From NCBI GenBank assembly GCA_026391005.1, contig JAPLEV010000005.1:18113-82112 (forward strand): DNA of 64,000 nt, in the 5' to 3' direction. A program made the translations under genes and the position numbers. The notes under the pieces were generated by a model that was not told the DNA's origin, searched no databases, and saw only the letters and a list, made by a program, of their open reading frames with translations. The DNA comes from Flavobacteriia bacterium (lineage in GTDB: Bacteria > Bacteroidota > Bacteroidia > Flavobacteriales_D > Crocinitomicaceae). This document shows positions 43,497-53,250 of the stretch, piece by piece. Numbering within the stretch: position 1 is the first letter of the stretch; each line of letters opens with the position of its first letter.

Positions 43497-46400
43497 TTAT
43501 TTTGAAATTAACTGCAGATAAATTTCTGTGTCTCCCTCATTTTCAACATCTATTTTAGTGGACTCCGGGATTGTTTTTAAAGGCAATAGAACATCCGCAA
43601 GCACCTCAGCACAAATATATACCCTGTTATTTTCAAGTGCGGCTTCGATGAAATCATTCGAAGAATATTGAACGACAATTCTATCGGTTACATCAAAATC
43701 CTTTTCTTTTCTTAACGTTTGAATTCGGTTGACAAATTCTCGTGCTATTCCCTCTGCGCGAAGCTCTTCTGTGATGGTAATATCTAAGGCAACGGTTAAC
43801 TCGCCATCGCTAGCAACTAAAAGTCCAGGAATGTCCTTGGCGCTTATTTCAAAATCTTCTAATTCTAAACGAACAAGGATCCCGTCGATTTCTTTTTCCC
43901 ACAGCTTTTCATTTTCAATTTGCCGAATTTTATCTTGATTAAAGGCGCTAACCTCTGAAGAAATGCCCTTCATTTGCGCTCCAAATTTCTTCCCGATGGA
44001 TTTAAAATTAGGACGGATGTTTTTAATAAGCATGGTCCCATCATCCTTTATTAAGGTGAGTGATTTTACGTTTACTTCAGACAGAATCAAATCTTGAATG
44101 TCTTTAACGCTTTGTGAAAATCCATCACTTAATACAGGCACCAATATACGAGACAAGGGCTGTCGCACTCTTATTTTCTCTTTTTTTCGCAGCCCAAGAA
44201 CCAAGGAAGATAGGCGCTGAGCAATCAACATTCTATCTTCAAGTGAAGCATCTATTTCCTTTTTGTTACTTATTGGAAAATCACTCAAATGGACTGAAAT
44301 CAGTTTCTTTTTATGGGTAATGCTAGTTAAATCCATAAATAATCGATCCATAAAAAAGGGGGCAATTGGAGAGGCAAGGATGGAAATTTGTTCTAAGCAA
44401 GTGTAGAGTGTTTGATAAGCAGATAGTTTGTCTATTGCGTTGTCACTTTTCCAAAAACGTCTGCGGCATAGCCTTACATACCAATTGGATAATTGATCAG
44501 AAACAAATTCTTGGATCATTCTACCCGCTTTTGTTGGCTCATAAGCAGCATAAGCGGCATCTACGTCGCTAATCAATGAATTAAGTTTTGAAATAATCCA
44601 GCGATCTATTTCGGGCCGATTTCCTAATTCAATTTCATTTTCTTCGTATCGAAAACCGTCAATATTGGCATATAAAGCAAAGAAAGAATAGGTATTATAA
44701 AGTGTTCCAAAAAACTTGCGTTGTACTTCAACAATTCCGTCGACATCAAATTTTAGATTATCCCAAGGTTGAGCGTTAGTTATCATATACCAACGAGTAG
44801 CATCTGGACCATATTTTTCTAATGTTTCAAATGGATCAATGCCATTTCCAAGTCGCTTAGACATCTTAAGGCCGTTTTTATCCAAAACGAGTCCATTAGA
44901 CAATACATTTTTGTAGGCAACGCTCCCAAACACGAGTGTTGAGATGGCATGTAGGGTATAAAACCATCCCCGCGTTTGGTCAACTCCTTCAGCAATAAAA
45001 TCCGCAGGAAAGGCTTCATTATTATCAATAAGCTCCCTGTTCTCAAATGGATAATGCCATTGAGCATAAGGCATTGCTCCTGAATCAAACCAAACATCAA
45101 TAAGATCCAGCTCTCGCCTCATGAGCGCCCCGTCCTTAGCAACCAAAATTATTTTATCGACGTGATGCTTGTGGATGTCTATTTGCGAATAATTTTCCTT
45201 GGACATATCATTTTCATTGAAAGATACCAATGGATTACTTTTCATTGCGCCAGCTTCAACGGCATCTTGACAAGCCATTTTTAATTCTGAAAGTGAAGAG
45301 ATGCACCGCCTTTCTTTACCGTCTTCGGTAGCCCAAATCGGAATAGGAATTCCCCAATATCTAGACCGTGAAAGGTTCCAATCATTCGCATTTTCTAACC
45401 ATTTTCCGAAGCGACCTTGTCCCGTACTTGTTGGGTTCCAGTTGATGGTATTGTTTAATGCCACCATTTTTTCTTTTTGCCCACTAACACGTATAAACCA
45501 AGAATCTAAAGGATAATATAATATAGGTTTATCTGTCCGCCAACAATGCGGATAGCTGTGCTCATACTTTTCAACTTTAAATGCTTTATTTTCTTCTTTT
45601 AACTTAATAGCTATTTGAACATCAACAGAGCGATCTGGCATTTCCGTTTCTTCGTAAAACTCATTTTTAACGTACATGCCAACAAAGTCAATTACTTCAG
45701 GTCGAAATCGCCCTTGCAAATCAACTAGGGGTACCAGGTTGTTAAGTTCATCTCGAACGAGCATTGCGGGTATTTTTGCGGCTGCAGCCACTCGCGCATC
45801 GTCGGCGCCAAAAGTTGGTGCTAAATGAACAATACCTGTTCCGTCTTCCGTTGTAACAAAATCACCTCCGATTACCTGAAAAGCATTTGCAGGATTTTCA
45901 GCAGGCAAGCAATAGGGGAGGAGCTGTTCGTAATGCAGTCCGATTAAATCCTTTCCAAGGCAATTCCCTAAGATGATATAAGGAATAGACTTGTCTTCGG
46001 GAACATATTCAGCGAAAGCATCTTTGTCTTCTACCAAATGAAATCCTTTTCCAAACTGATAAGTAATGAGGTTTTTCGCAAGAACGACTAATATTGGTTG
46101 AAAGGTGTATTGATTATAAGTTGAAACAAGGCAATACGCGATGTTTTCACCAACAGCAAGCGCTGTATTGGATGGCAATGTCCAAGGAGTAGTAGTCCAA
46201 GCTAACAAAAATAGCTCCTCATTTGCCTTTTTAAAAGAATCAAATACAGTTCTCTGATTTCCCTTTACCTTGAACATAGCAACAACAGAGGTGTCTTTCA
46301 CATCTTTGTAACAGCCAGGCTGATTCAATTCGTGAGAAGAAAGTCCTGTTCCGGCTTTCGGTGAATACGGCTGTATTGTATAACCCTTGTACATTAAGTC

Positions 46401-46913
46401 TTTCTTATACAATTCGCCAATCAGCCACCAAACCGACTCCATGTATTTCGTTTCGTAGGTAATGTAGGGGTCTTCTTTGTCAACCCAATAGCCCATTTTA
46501 GTGGTAAGATCATTCCAAATATCGGTATAACGCATCACGGCATTTTTACACGCTTGGTTATACTCATCAATGCTAATTGTCTTGCCGATGTCTTCTTTTG
46601 TGATTCCAAGTTCTTTTTCAACGCCAAGCTCAACGGGTAAGCCGTGTGTGTCCCATCCCGCTTTTCTTTTTACTTGAAAACCCTTTAGTGTTTTATACCG
46701 GCAAAACAGGTCTTTAATTGTTCTTCCCATAACGTGGTGTATGCCGGGTAAACCATTTGCTGAAGGCGGTCCTTCGTAAAAAACATACGTTGGACTTTTT
46801 TCGCGTCTAGAAATTGACAAATCAAATACCAACTTTTTTTCCCACTCATTTGATACTTCAGCGGCAACATTGGGCAAATTTAAACCAGAATATTCTTTAT
46901 ATTTTTCAGACAT
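43497..46913 (-). CDS. ileS: Isoleucine--tRNA ligase
   Basis: The 1138-residue class I synthetase has the HIGH-type signature in S-A-N-G-L-P-G-I-H-H-V-M-G near residues 51-63 and K-M-S-K-R near 680, with the editing domain in between (about 200-420) and a long C-terminal anticodon-binding region. Its length and the H-H-V-M-G form mark the eukaryote-like (type 2) subgroup, members of which are often resistant to mupirocin; that is family knowledge, not tested here. I use the ATG at 46913; an in-frame TTG lies six bases upstream. It precedes the biotinyl carrier gene by 10 bases. Confidence 0.95.
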   Translation of the reverse strand: MSEKYKEYSGLNLPNVAAEVSNEWEKKLVFDLSISRREKSPTYVFYEGPPSANGLPGIHHVMGRTIKDLFCRYKTLKGFQVKRKAGWDTHGLPVELGVEKELGITKEDIGKTISIDEYNQACKNAVMRYTDIWNDLTTKMGYWVDKEDPYITYETKYMESVWWLIGELYKKDLMYKGYTIQPYSPKAGTGLSSHELNQPGCYKDVKDTSVVAMFKVKGNQRTVFDSFKKANEELFLLAWTTTPWTLPSNTALAVGENIAYCLVSTYNQYTFQPILVVLAKNLITYQFGKGFHLVEDKDAFAEYVPEDKSIPYIILGNCLGKDLIGLHYEQLLPYCLPAENPANAFQVIGGDFVTTEDGTGIVHLAPTFGADDARVAAAAKIPAMLVRDELNNLVPLVDLQGRFRPEVIDFVGMYVKNEFYEETEMPDRSVDVQIAIKLKEENKAFKVEKYEHSYPHCWRTDKPILYYPLDSWFIRVSGQKEKMVALNNTINWNPTSTGQGRFGKWLENANDWNLSRSRYWGIPIPIWATEDGKERRCISSLSELKMACQDAVEAGAMKSNPLVSFNENDMSKENYSQIDIHKHHVDKIILVAKDGALMRRELDLIDVWFDSGAMPYAQWHYPFENRELIDNNEAFPADFIAEGVDQTRGWFYTLHAISTLVFGSVAYKNVLSNGLVLDKNGLKMSKRLGNGIDPFETLEKYGPDATRWYMITNAQPWDNLKFDVDGIVEVQRKFFGTLYNTYSFFALYANIDGFRYEENEIELGNRPEIDRWIISKLNSLISDVDAAYAAYEPTKAGRMIQEFVSDQLSNWYVRLCRRRFWKSDNAIDKLSAYQTLYTCLEQISILASPIAPFFMDRLFMDLTSITHKKKLISVHLSDFPISNKKEIDASLEDRMLIAQRLSSLVLGLRKKEKIRVRQPLSRILVPVLSDGFSQSVKDIQDLILSEVNVKSLTLIKDDGTMLIKNIRPNFKSIGKKFGAQMKGISSEVSAFNQDKIRQIENEKLWEKEIDGILVRLELEDFEISAKDIPGLLVASDGELTVALDITITEELRAEGIAREFVNRIQTLRKEKDFDVTDRIVVQYSSNDFIEAALENNRVYICAEVLADVLLPLKTIPESTKIDVENEGDTEIYLQLISK

Positions 46914-46932
46914 TTCCAAGCAATTAGGAGAT

Positions 46933-46940
46933 CAAAAATA
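46933..46940 (-). promoter_or_regulatory. -7 promoter box for ileS
   Basis: TATTTTTG on the minus strand matches TAnnTTTG and lies 19 bases before the ileS ATG. A TTG is present 12 bases upstream, closer than the usual -33 spacing. Confidence 0.4.
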
Positions 46941-46957
46941 ACAAGAATAACACAATG

Positions 46958-46977
46958 TTCTTGCCATGGGGCAAGAA
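46958..46977. promoter_or_regulatory. Inverted repeat between ileS and the SOD gene
   Basis: TTCTTGCC (46958-46965) and GGCAAGAA (46970-46977) are exact inverted copies around ATGG. The element stands in the 128-base divergent intergenic region, about 18 bases upstream of the ileS -7 box and 65 bases upstream of the SOD start. No T run follows on either strand. It could be an operator for one or both genes. Confidence 0.45.
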
Positions 46978-47041
46978 TTAGTTATTAGAAAATGCTGATT
47001 ATTTAGTCATCTTCAGTAATTTTAAAGAAAATTATAGCAAC

Positions 47042-48049
47042 ATGAAAATTCCTCTTTTTACTTTACTCTTTCTTTTAGGAACTCAGATTGGCTTTACTCA
47101 GCCCTTTTTTCTTCCAAAACTACCCTATTCATACAGCGAATATGCCCCTCAAATCGATGCCTTAACAATGGAGACGCATCATGCAAAACACCACCAATCC
47201 TATGTGAATAATCTTAATAAAGCGTTGGTGGGGACTCGAATGGAATCTCAAACACTTATCGATTTAATGTTTTATGCGGGTTTTCGTTCTGATGTGGTGA
47301 GAAACAATGCGGGTGCGCATTATAATCATTCTTTGTTTTGGGAAATTTTGGCGCCATTATCGGCCCAAAGCGAAATGTCTCAAGAATTATCTACTGCCAT
47401 AACCAAAGACTTTATATCAATGGATAGCTTAAAAAAGACATTTTTAAATGCTGCTTCTAGCCGTTTCGGCTCAGGGTGGGCTTGGTTAATTGTTAGCCCG
47501 GATAAAAAGCTTATGATAACAAGTACTTCTAATCAAGATAACCCAATTATGGATGTTGTTACAGAGAGAGGTATCCCTATTATGGCAATTGATGTGTGGG
47601 AACATGCTTACTACTTAAACTATCAAAATAGAAGAGCGGACTACCTTAATGCGGTATGGTCGTTAATTAATTGGGGAAAGGTTTCGGAAAAATATACAAT
47701 GGCGATAAATGACTCTTTGTTGATTGAATTAGAAAAGGATAGTTGGCCGGCAATGATGGAATTTCATAAAGTAATGGCCCAGACGTTTCATCCTTCAGAG
47801 AGCGGAGACCTTCAGCCGATAAGGAAAAGAAGCGGTGAATTTTTTGCAAAGGCAATTTTGTTGACAGCATCTGCCCCTCCAAAATCATTAAATAATATAG
47901 CTATACACGAAGGGCTAACAAAGTTGGAAAAAAAATGTAATGAAATAAATAGTCTTGTTAAAAAAGGAGCGAAAGATGCGGTCTTAATAAAAAAAATGGC
48001 AGAGTCACATGATTTGTTTCATAACGTTCAGGGGCTTTGCCATGATTAA
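47042..48049 (+). CDS. Exported Fe/Mn superoxide dismutase with an extra C-terminal domain
   Basis: Residues 1-20 form a signal peptide (ending G-F-T-Q), so the protein is exported. Residues 24-215 are an Fe/Mn superoxide dismutase with all metal ligands: His46 (E-T-H-H-A-K-H-H), His96 (N-H-S-L-F-W), Asp184 and His188 (D-V-W-E-H-A-Y-Y). This domain disproportionates superoxide. Residues 230-335 are an added helical domain not found in ordinary SODs, with M-M-E-F-H-K-V-M-A-Q-T-F-H-P near 238-251 and H-D-L-F-H-N-V-Q-G-L-C-H at 323-334. The spacing of His, Met and Cys suggests metal or heme binding, and it resembles small periplasmic Bacteroidota proteins I recall, but that is inference. The gene is divergent from ileS. 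Confidence 0.9.
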   Translation: MKIPLFTLLFLLGTQIGFTQPFFLPKLPYSYSEYAPQIDALTMETHHAKHHQSYVNNLNKALVGTRMESQTLIDLMFYAGFRSDVVRNNAGAHYNHSLFWEILAPLSAQSEMSQELSTAITKDFISMDSLKKTFLNAASSRFGSGWAWLIVSPDKKLMITSTSNQDNPIMDVVTERGIPIMAIDVWEHAYYLNYQNRRADYLNAVWSLINWGKVSEKYTMAINDSLLIELEKDSWPAMMEFHKVMAQTFHPSESGDLQPIRKRSGEFFAKAILLTASAPPKSLNNIAIHEGLTKLEKKCNEINSLVKKGAKDAVLIKKMAESHDLFHNVQGLCHD

Positions 48050-48092
48050 AGCCTAGGCGGCCCGATTCTTTTATTATAAAAAACACTTTCCT

Positions 48093-48100
48093 TACCTTTG
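48093..48100 (+). promoter_or_regulatory. -7 promoter box for mgtE
   Basis: TACCTTTG matches TAnnTTTG and lies 23 bases before the mgtE ATG at 48124. The following lysS gene starts 24 bases after mgtE and may share this promoter. Confidence 0.5.
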
Positions 48101-48123
48101 CATAAAATTAAATTTTAAGCATC

Positions 48124-49476
48124 ATGCGCTTTGAACTAACAAAAGAGTTTCTGCTTGCCGTTCGCAACAAAATTGCGGAACAAGATGAGTCTTGGTTGTT
48201 AAGTCATGTTTTAGACATGCATTACGCAGATGTAGCTGAGGTATTAGATAAATTAACCAATGACGAGGCAAAATACATTTATTTTTTAGTAGACGAAGAC
48301 ACGCAGGCCGATATTTTAATGGAGCTTGATGAAGACGTAAGGGATCGGTTTATTGCATCATTATCAACAAAAGAAATAGCGGGTCAATTAGAAAACTTAG
48401 ATTCCGATGATGCCGCAGACATTCTAGGGGAGTTGTCTGAAGCTAAAATTCAAGAGGTAATCTCTCAAATGGACGACAATGAGGCCGTAGAGGATATTGT
48501 AGACTTGTTAAATTATGATGAAAATACAGCCGGCGGATTAATGCAAAAAGAGTTTTTTCAAGCCCATGTTGAATGGCCTGTAAATAGAGCGTTATTAGAG
48601 TTGCGAAAGCAAGCGGAAGATGTTGAAAAAGTATATAACATATTTGTTGTTAATAGCACAGACCAACTCGTCGGGGTTTTGTCGCTTAAACGTCTTTTGT
48701 TTGCTGGAACAAATACGAAAATAGAGGATTTATATCAGTTTAAAAACATCATTTCTGTTAAAACAACCGACAGCATTGAAGAGGTTGCTGATGTAATGGA
48801 GAAGTATGATTTAGTGTCAGTTCCCGTTGTTGATTATCGGAAAAAACTAGTGGGTAGAATTACGCTTGATGATGTTGTTGATTATATTAAAGAGGGAGCG
48901 GATAGCGATTTCCAGTTTGCAACGGGTATTTCTGAGCCCCTAGAAAATGATGCTAGTATTTGGAAAATTTCAGCTCGTCGTTTACCATGGTTATTCATTG
49001 GATTGATTGGAGGAGGCTTTGGAGCACAGGTTTTATCTGGCTTCGAAGGAGGGATAACAAAGTTGCCCGCACTCGCGTTTTTTATTCCATTAATTACGGC
49101 AATGGGAGGAAATGTTGGTGTGCAGGCATCTGCTATTGTTGTTCAGTCTTTGGCCCGAGGAAATAAGCTATTGGATGGCGCTGTCAAGAGAATTTTAAAA
49201 GAGACCTTAATAGGGTTATTGAACGGCATATTGCTTTCTACTATCTTGTTCTGTTTTGCCCTGGTTTTCGGAGACACGAAATTAGGAATGGTCGTAAGTA
49301 TTTCTTTGTTAACTGTAATTGTATTTGCATCAACAATAGGGACAATTATCCCCCTCGTTTTACACAAATATAAAATAGACCCTGCAATTGCCACAGGGCC
49401 ATTTATTACAACCCTAAATGATGTGGTAGGTTTATTTATTTACTTTACTATAGGCATGCTAATTTATGGAATATAA
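48124..49476 (+). CDS. mgtE: Magnesium transporter
   Basis: MgtE is a magnesium channel gated by its own cytosolic magnesium sensors. The 450-residue protein has the acidic superhelical N domain (about 20-125, with D-S-D-D-A-A-D-I-L), two CBS domains (about 130-250), a connecting helix, and five membrane helices (about 280-450) containing G-G-N-V-G-V-Q-A-S-A near residue 330, the pore signature. Length is normal. It precedes lysS by 24 bases on the same strand; a link to the magnesium needs of synthetases is only suggestive. Confidence 0.94.
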   Translation: MRFELTKEFLLAVRNKIAEQDESWLLSHVLDMHYADVAEVLDKLTNDEAKYIYFLVDEDTQADILMELDEDVRDRFIASLSTKEIAGQLENLDSDDAADILGELSEAKIQEVISQMDDNEAVEDIVDLLNYDENTAGGLMQKEFFQAHVEWPVNRALLELRKQAEDVEKVYNIFVVNSTDQLVGVLSLKRLLFAGTNTKIEDLYQFKNIISVKTTDSIEEVADVMEKYDLVSVPVVDYRKKLVGRITLDDVVDYIKEGADSDFQFATGISEPLENDASIWKISARRLPWLFIGLIGGGFGAQVLSGFEGGITKLPALAFFIPLITAMGGNVGVQASAIVVQSLARGNKLLDGAVKRILKETLIGLLNGILLSTILFCFALVFGDTKLGMVVSISLLTVIVFASTIGTIIPLVLHKYKIDPAIATGPFITTLNDVVGLFIYFTIGMLIYGI

Positions 49477-49500
49477 TTTTCAAAAAACACTTTTACCACT

Positions 49501-51207
49501 ATGAGTAATCAACATCTTTCCGAACAAGAAATTCAACGTCGGGAATCATTAAATAAAATTATTGAAATGGGAATTAACCCATTTCCAGCAGAAACGTATC
49601 CGATTACTATTTCTGCCACAGAAATTAAAGAAAATTTCGAGGAGGGAAAAGCAGTTTGCTTGGCAGGGAGAATGATGAGCCAGCGAATCATGGGAAAAGC
49701 ATCCTTTGTTGAACTACAAGATGCCGGCGGGAGAATTCAGTTATATATTAATAGGGATGAATTGTGTCCAAACGAAGACAAATCACTTTACAATGATTTA
49801 TTTAAACGCTATTTAGATTTAGGAGATTTTATTGGTGTAAAAGGGGTTTTATTTAAAACACAGGTTGGTGAGGAAAGCGTGCACGTAAAAGAATTGGTTC
49901 TTTTAAGTAAATCCTTAAAACCTCTTCCGTTCCCAAAAACGGATGCAGACGGAAGGTTGCACGATGCTTTTACAGATCCAGAACTAAGGTACCGCCAACG
50001 TTATGTTGATTTATTAGTAAATCCAAAGGTTAAAGAAACGTTCATTAAAAGATCTAAGGCCATCACGTCCATGCGCCGATTTTTTGAGGAGTACAATTAT
50101 TTGGAGGTTGAAACCCCCATTCTTCAGCCGATTCCTGGTGGGGCGGCTGCCAGGCCGTTTATTACACATCACAATGCCTTAGACATGCCTTTGTATTTGA
50201 GAATTGCCAACGAACTTTATTTAAAAAGACTCATTGTGGGTGGTTTTGATGGTGTTTTTGAGTTCGCTAAGGATTTTCGAAACGAGGGCTTAGATCGAAC
50301 ACATAATACGGAATTTACCATGTTGGAAATATATGTGGCCTACAAGGACTATAATTGGATGATGGATTTTACGGAGAAAATGATCGAACGCACAGCCATT
50401 GATGTTTGTGGCACAACAGAAATTGTGGTGGGGGAAAACAAAATATCCCTTAAAGCCCCATTCAAAAGAATAACCATGCGGGATGCCATTATTGAATTTA
50501 CGGGCTTCGATATTGATGGAAAAAACGAAAATGAGTTAAGGGATGCCTGCACATTAAATGGAATTACAACTAATCCATCGATGGGAAAAGGCAAGCTAAT
50601 AGATGAGTTATTTGGCGAGAAGTGCGAAGGAAATTACATTCAGCCAGTATTTATAACGGATTATCCCATTGAAATGTCGCCTCTATGCAAAAAACATCGT
50701 AGCAATCCAGAGCTAACAGAACGGTTCGAATTAATGATTAATGGAAAAGAAATTGCAAATGCATATTCGGAACTAAATGACCCAATTGACCAAAGAGAAA
50801 GATTCGAAGAACAAATGTTATTGTCTGAAAAAGGAGATGATGAGGCCATGTTTATTGATCAGGATTTTTTAAGAGCCCTTGAGTATGGGATGCCCCCCAC
50901 AGCAGGAATGGGGATTGGAATTGACCGCTTTGTTATGCTCTTAACAAATAATCCATCGATTCAAGAAGTGTTGTTTTTCCCCCAAATGAGAGCAGAGAAT
51001 AACGCACAAACAATTCCGTTTTCCGACAATGAAAAACAAATATTGGAAACGTTTAATAATGAAAAGACACAGGAAATTTCGGTGCTTCGATCAAAAGTCG
51101 AAATGAGTAATAAGGCATGGGATTCTACTACTAAAAACCTTGTTAAATTGGGTTGCATTCAAATTTCCAAATCAGGTGATGAAGTTATGGTGAAACGGAT
51201 AGATTAA
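49501..51207 (+). CDS. lysS: Lysine--tRNA ligase (class II)
   Basis: The 568-residue class IIb synthetase has an OB-fold anticodon domain (about 55-145), motif 2 with F-R-N-E-G-L-D-R-T-H-N-T-E-F-T near 260 and motif 3 with G-M-G-I-G-I-D-R-F-V-M-L near 465. After motif 3 there is a C-terminal extension of about 75 residues, usual in Bacteroidota LysRS but absent from the E. coli enzyme. The last four bases overlap recX on the opposite strand. Confidence 0.95.
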   Translation: MSNQHLSEQEIQRRESLNKIIEMGINPFPAETYPITISATEIKENFEEGKAVCLAGRMMSQRIMGKASFVELQDAGGRIQLYINRDELCPNEDKSLYNDLFKRYLDLGDFIGVKGVLFKTQVGEESVHVKELVLLSKSLKPLPFPKTDADGRLHDAFTDPELRYRQRYVDLLVNPKVKETFIKRSKAITSMRRFFEEYNYLEVETPILQPIPGGAAARPFITHHNALDMPLYLRIANELYLKRLIVGGFDGVFEFAKDFRNEGLDRTHNTEFTMLEIYVAYKDYNWMMDFTEKMIERTAIDVCGTTEIVVGENKISLKAPFKRITMRDAIIEFTGFDIDGKNENELRDACTLNGITTNPSMGKGKLIDELFGEKCEGNYIQPVFITDYPIEMSPLCKKHRSNPELTERFELMINGKEIANAYSELNDPIDQRERFEEQMLLSEKGDDEAMFIDQDFLRALEYGMPPTAGMGIGIDRFVMLLTNNPSIQEVLFFPQMRAENNAQTIPFSDNEKQILETFNNEKTQEISVLRSKVEMSNKAWDSTTKNLVKLGCIQISKSGDEVMVKRID

Positions 51208-51674
51208 TCCTCCTCAATTCCCGCTTGGTAGATTTCGGACAAAGAGTAGCCCTTACTGGTTAAAAAGCGAATGATTTTTACTTTTTTCTCAAAAGGATTT
51301 TTAACCGAATGTAATAAGACCATTTTTTTTTCAATCAAGTCTTTTAGGCTCTTTAGGTATTCAGTTGAGCTTAGTTCTTTTAATGATTTTTCAATAATTA
51401 ATGGGTCAATTTGGTAGGACGACAATCCCTTTCGTATTTTATAAATCCCCCATTTTTTAATGCGCGATTTTCCGCTAACATAAGCACTAGCAAACCGATA
51501 TTCATCTAAGAATTTATCTTTAAGTAAACCATCGATTATCAACGATTTCTCCTCCTCAGACAATAAACTAGCATTGAGTTTCTTACTAATTTGGAAGCGG
51601 CACCGATCTTCGTAAGCGCAGTATCGTTCTAATTTGACTTTTTCCGACAGAAATAAAGCGGAATTATCAGGCAT
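51204..51674 (-). CDS. recX: RecX family regulatory protein
   Basis: The 156-residue protein shows the RecX helical pattern: C-A-Y-E-D-R-C-R-F-Q-I at 19-29 and the paired motif D-E-Y-R-F-A-S-A-Y-V-S-G-K near residues 55-68, K-W-G-I-Y-K-I-R near 73-80. RecX binds RecA filaments and limits strand exchange. It is usually found near recA, but here it follows rng with no gap at all (its ATG begins on the base next to the rng stop) and converges on lysS. RecX is a divergent family, so the call is good but not certain. Confidence 0.82.
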   Translation of the reverse strand: MPDNSALFLSEKVKLERYCAYEDRCRFQISKKLNASLLSEEEKSLIIDGLLKDKFLDEYRFASAYVSGKSRIKKWGIYKIRKGLSSYQIDPLIIEKSLKELSSTEYLKSLKDLIEKKMVLLHSVKNPFEKKVKIIRFLTSKGYSLSEIYQAGIEED

Positions 51675-53228
51675 TTATAATGGAATTTCTTCATTTTCTT
51701 TATCTACAAAAGAGTATTCTAGTAGATTTAACGATCCCACACCAATGATTGGAACCCACACTTTAAACTTGAAATACCAGGCCCATTGTTTTGAGCGCAA
51801 GAATCCCCCCTTTTTAAAATAGCCCTCCAAATAGGGATGTACTTGTAACATAACGCCACGAACTTTTCGATCTAAAAGCAGAAACCCTAAGTTGGCTTCG
51901 ATTTCCTCGGCAAATAGAATGCTCGCTTGTATTTCTCCTGTGCCACTGCAGGTAGGACAAGACTCTGCTGTTTTTATTTCTGTTTGAGGCCGAACTCGTT
52001 GACGTGTAATTTCAATAATACCGAATTTAGATGGAGGTATTATATTGTGCTTCGCACGATCCGAGCGCATGAACTCTTTCATTTTTTCAAAAAGCACTCG
52101 ATTATTTTCTTTTTCATGCATGTCAATAAAATCGACACAAATTATACCGCCCATATCTCGTAATTGAAGCACTCTTGCGACTTCAGCAGCGGCCTCAAGA
52201 TTTGTGCTCAAGGCGTTGTTTTCTTGCCCGTCTGCCCCCTTTCTATTGCCGCTATTTACATCGATAACATGCATTGCTTCAGTGTGCTCAATAATTAAAT
52301 ATCCACCACTTGGCATAGGCACCTTCTTTCCAAATAGGGTTTTAATCTGCTTATTAATGCCAAATTTTTCAAAAATAGGGATTTTGGAATCGTATAATTT
52401 AAGTATTTTTTCTTTACCCGGAGATATGCCCAGGATGTAGGTTTTCATTTCAGAAAACATTTTAGGATCATTCACATAAATGTTTGTGAAATCTCCATTA
52501 AGTAAGTCCCGAAGAATGGAAGTGGTAGTATTCAGCTCGCCTAAAACACGCTTCGGGGCATCAGCACCCTTTGTGTTGGAATGGATTTTTTTCCACTTTT
52601 CCAACAAATCATTTAAGTCTTGCTCCAAATCTTCGGTAAGCCGGTTTTCTGCAACAGTGCGGATGATGACGCCAAAATTCTTAGGGAGAATTCTTTCCAT
52701 TAACTCTTTTAGTCGTTTCCGTTCCTCTGGTTCTTTAACTTTCTGGGAGATTGAAATTTTATTCGAAAAAGGTGCGAGCACTAGGTATCGACCAGCCAAG
52801 GTAATCTCGGAAGAAAGTCGCGGGCCTTTTGTGGATATAGGTTCTTTAGCAATTTGAACTAAAATCGATTGCGAAGAAGAAAGAACAGCATCAATTTTTC
52901 CGCCCTTATCTAATTCCTTCTCTAGCTTAAAATAACGAAGATCATGAACACTCTGCTTGTTTCGCATTGTGTCTTTTGTAAATTTATTCCAAGAATTAAA
53001 ATGCTGACCAAGGTCAAGGTAATGCAAAAAAGCATCTTTTTCGTGACCAACATCAACGAATGCAGCATTTAAACTTGGAGAAAGTCGCCGAATTTTGCCC
53101 AAATAAATATCACCCACAGCAAAGTCTGAATTACCTCGCTCTTCGTGAAGTTCTATTAATTTGCCATCTCTAAGCAATGACAACCAAACGCCATTGGTCC
53201 TTGCGTCTACTACTAGTTCTAAGCCCAC
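51675..53228 (-). CDS. rng: Ribonuclease G
   Basis: RNase E/G family endonucleases cut single-stranded AU-rich RNA in rRNA processing and mRNA turnover. The 517-residue protein begins with the family's first strand (L-E-L-V-V-D-A-R-T), has an S1 RNA-binding domain (about 37-125, with A-F-V-D-V-G-H-E-K-D-A-F-L), catalytic-region motifs I-D-V-N-S-G and V-D-F-I-D-M, and the zinc-link C-P-T-C-S-G-T-G near residue 425. The length fits RNase G rather than RNase E. A 14-base-pair hairpin stands 22 bases before the start. recX begins directly after its stop codon. Confidence 0.94.
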   Translation of the reverse strand: MGLELVVDARTNGVWLSLLRDGKLIELHEERGNSDFAVGDIYLGKIRRLSPSLNAAFVDVGHEKDAFLHYLDLGQHFNSWNKFTKDTMRNKQSVHDLRYFKLEKELDKGGKIDAVLSSSQSILVQIAKEPISTKGPRLSSEITLAGRYLVLAPFSNKISISQKVKEPEERKRLKELMERILPKNFGVIIRTVAENRLTEDLEQDLNDLLEKWKKIHSNTKGADAPKRVLGELNTTTSILRDLLNGDFTNIYVNDPKMFSEMKTYILGISPGKEKILKLYDSKIPIFEKFGINKQIKTLFGKKVPMPSGGYLIIEHTEAMHVIDVNSGNRKGADGQENNALSTNLEAAAEVARVLQLRDMGGIICVDFIDMHEKENNRVLFEKMKEFMRSDRAKHNIIPPSKFGIIEITRQRVRPQTEIKTAESCPTCSGTGEIQASILFAEEIEANLGFLLLDRKVRGVMLQVHPYLEGYFKKGGFLRSKQWAWYFKFKVWVPIIGVGSLNLLEYSFVDKENEEIPL

Positions 53229-53250
53229 GTTAAATTTTTTATGAAAAACA

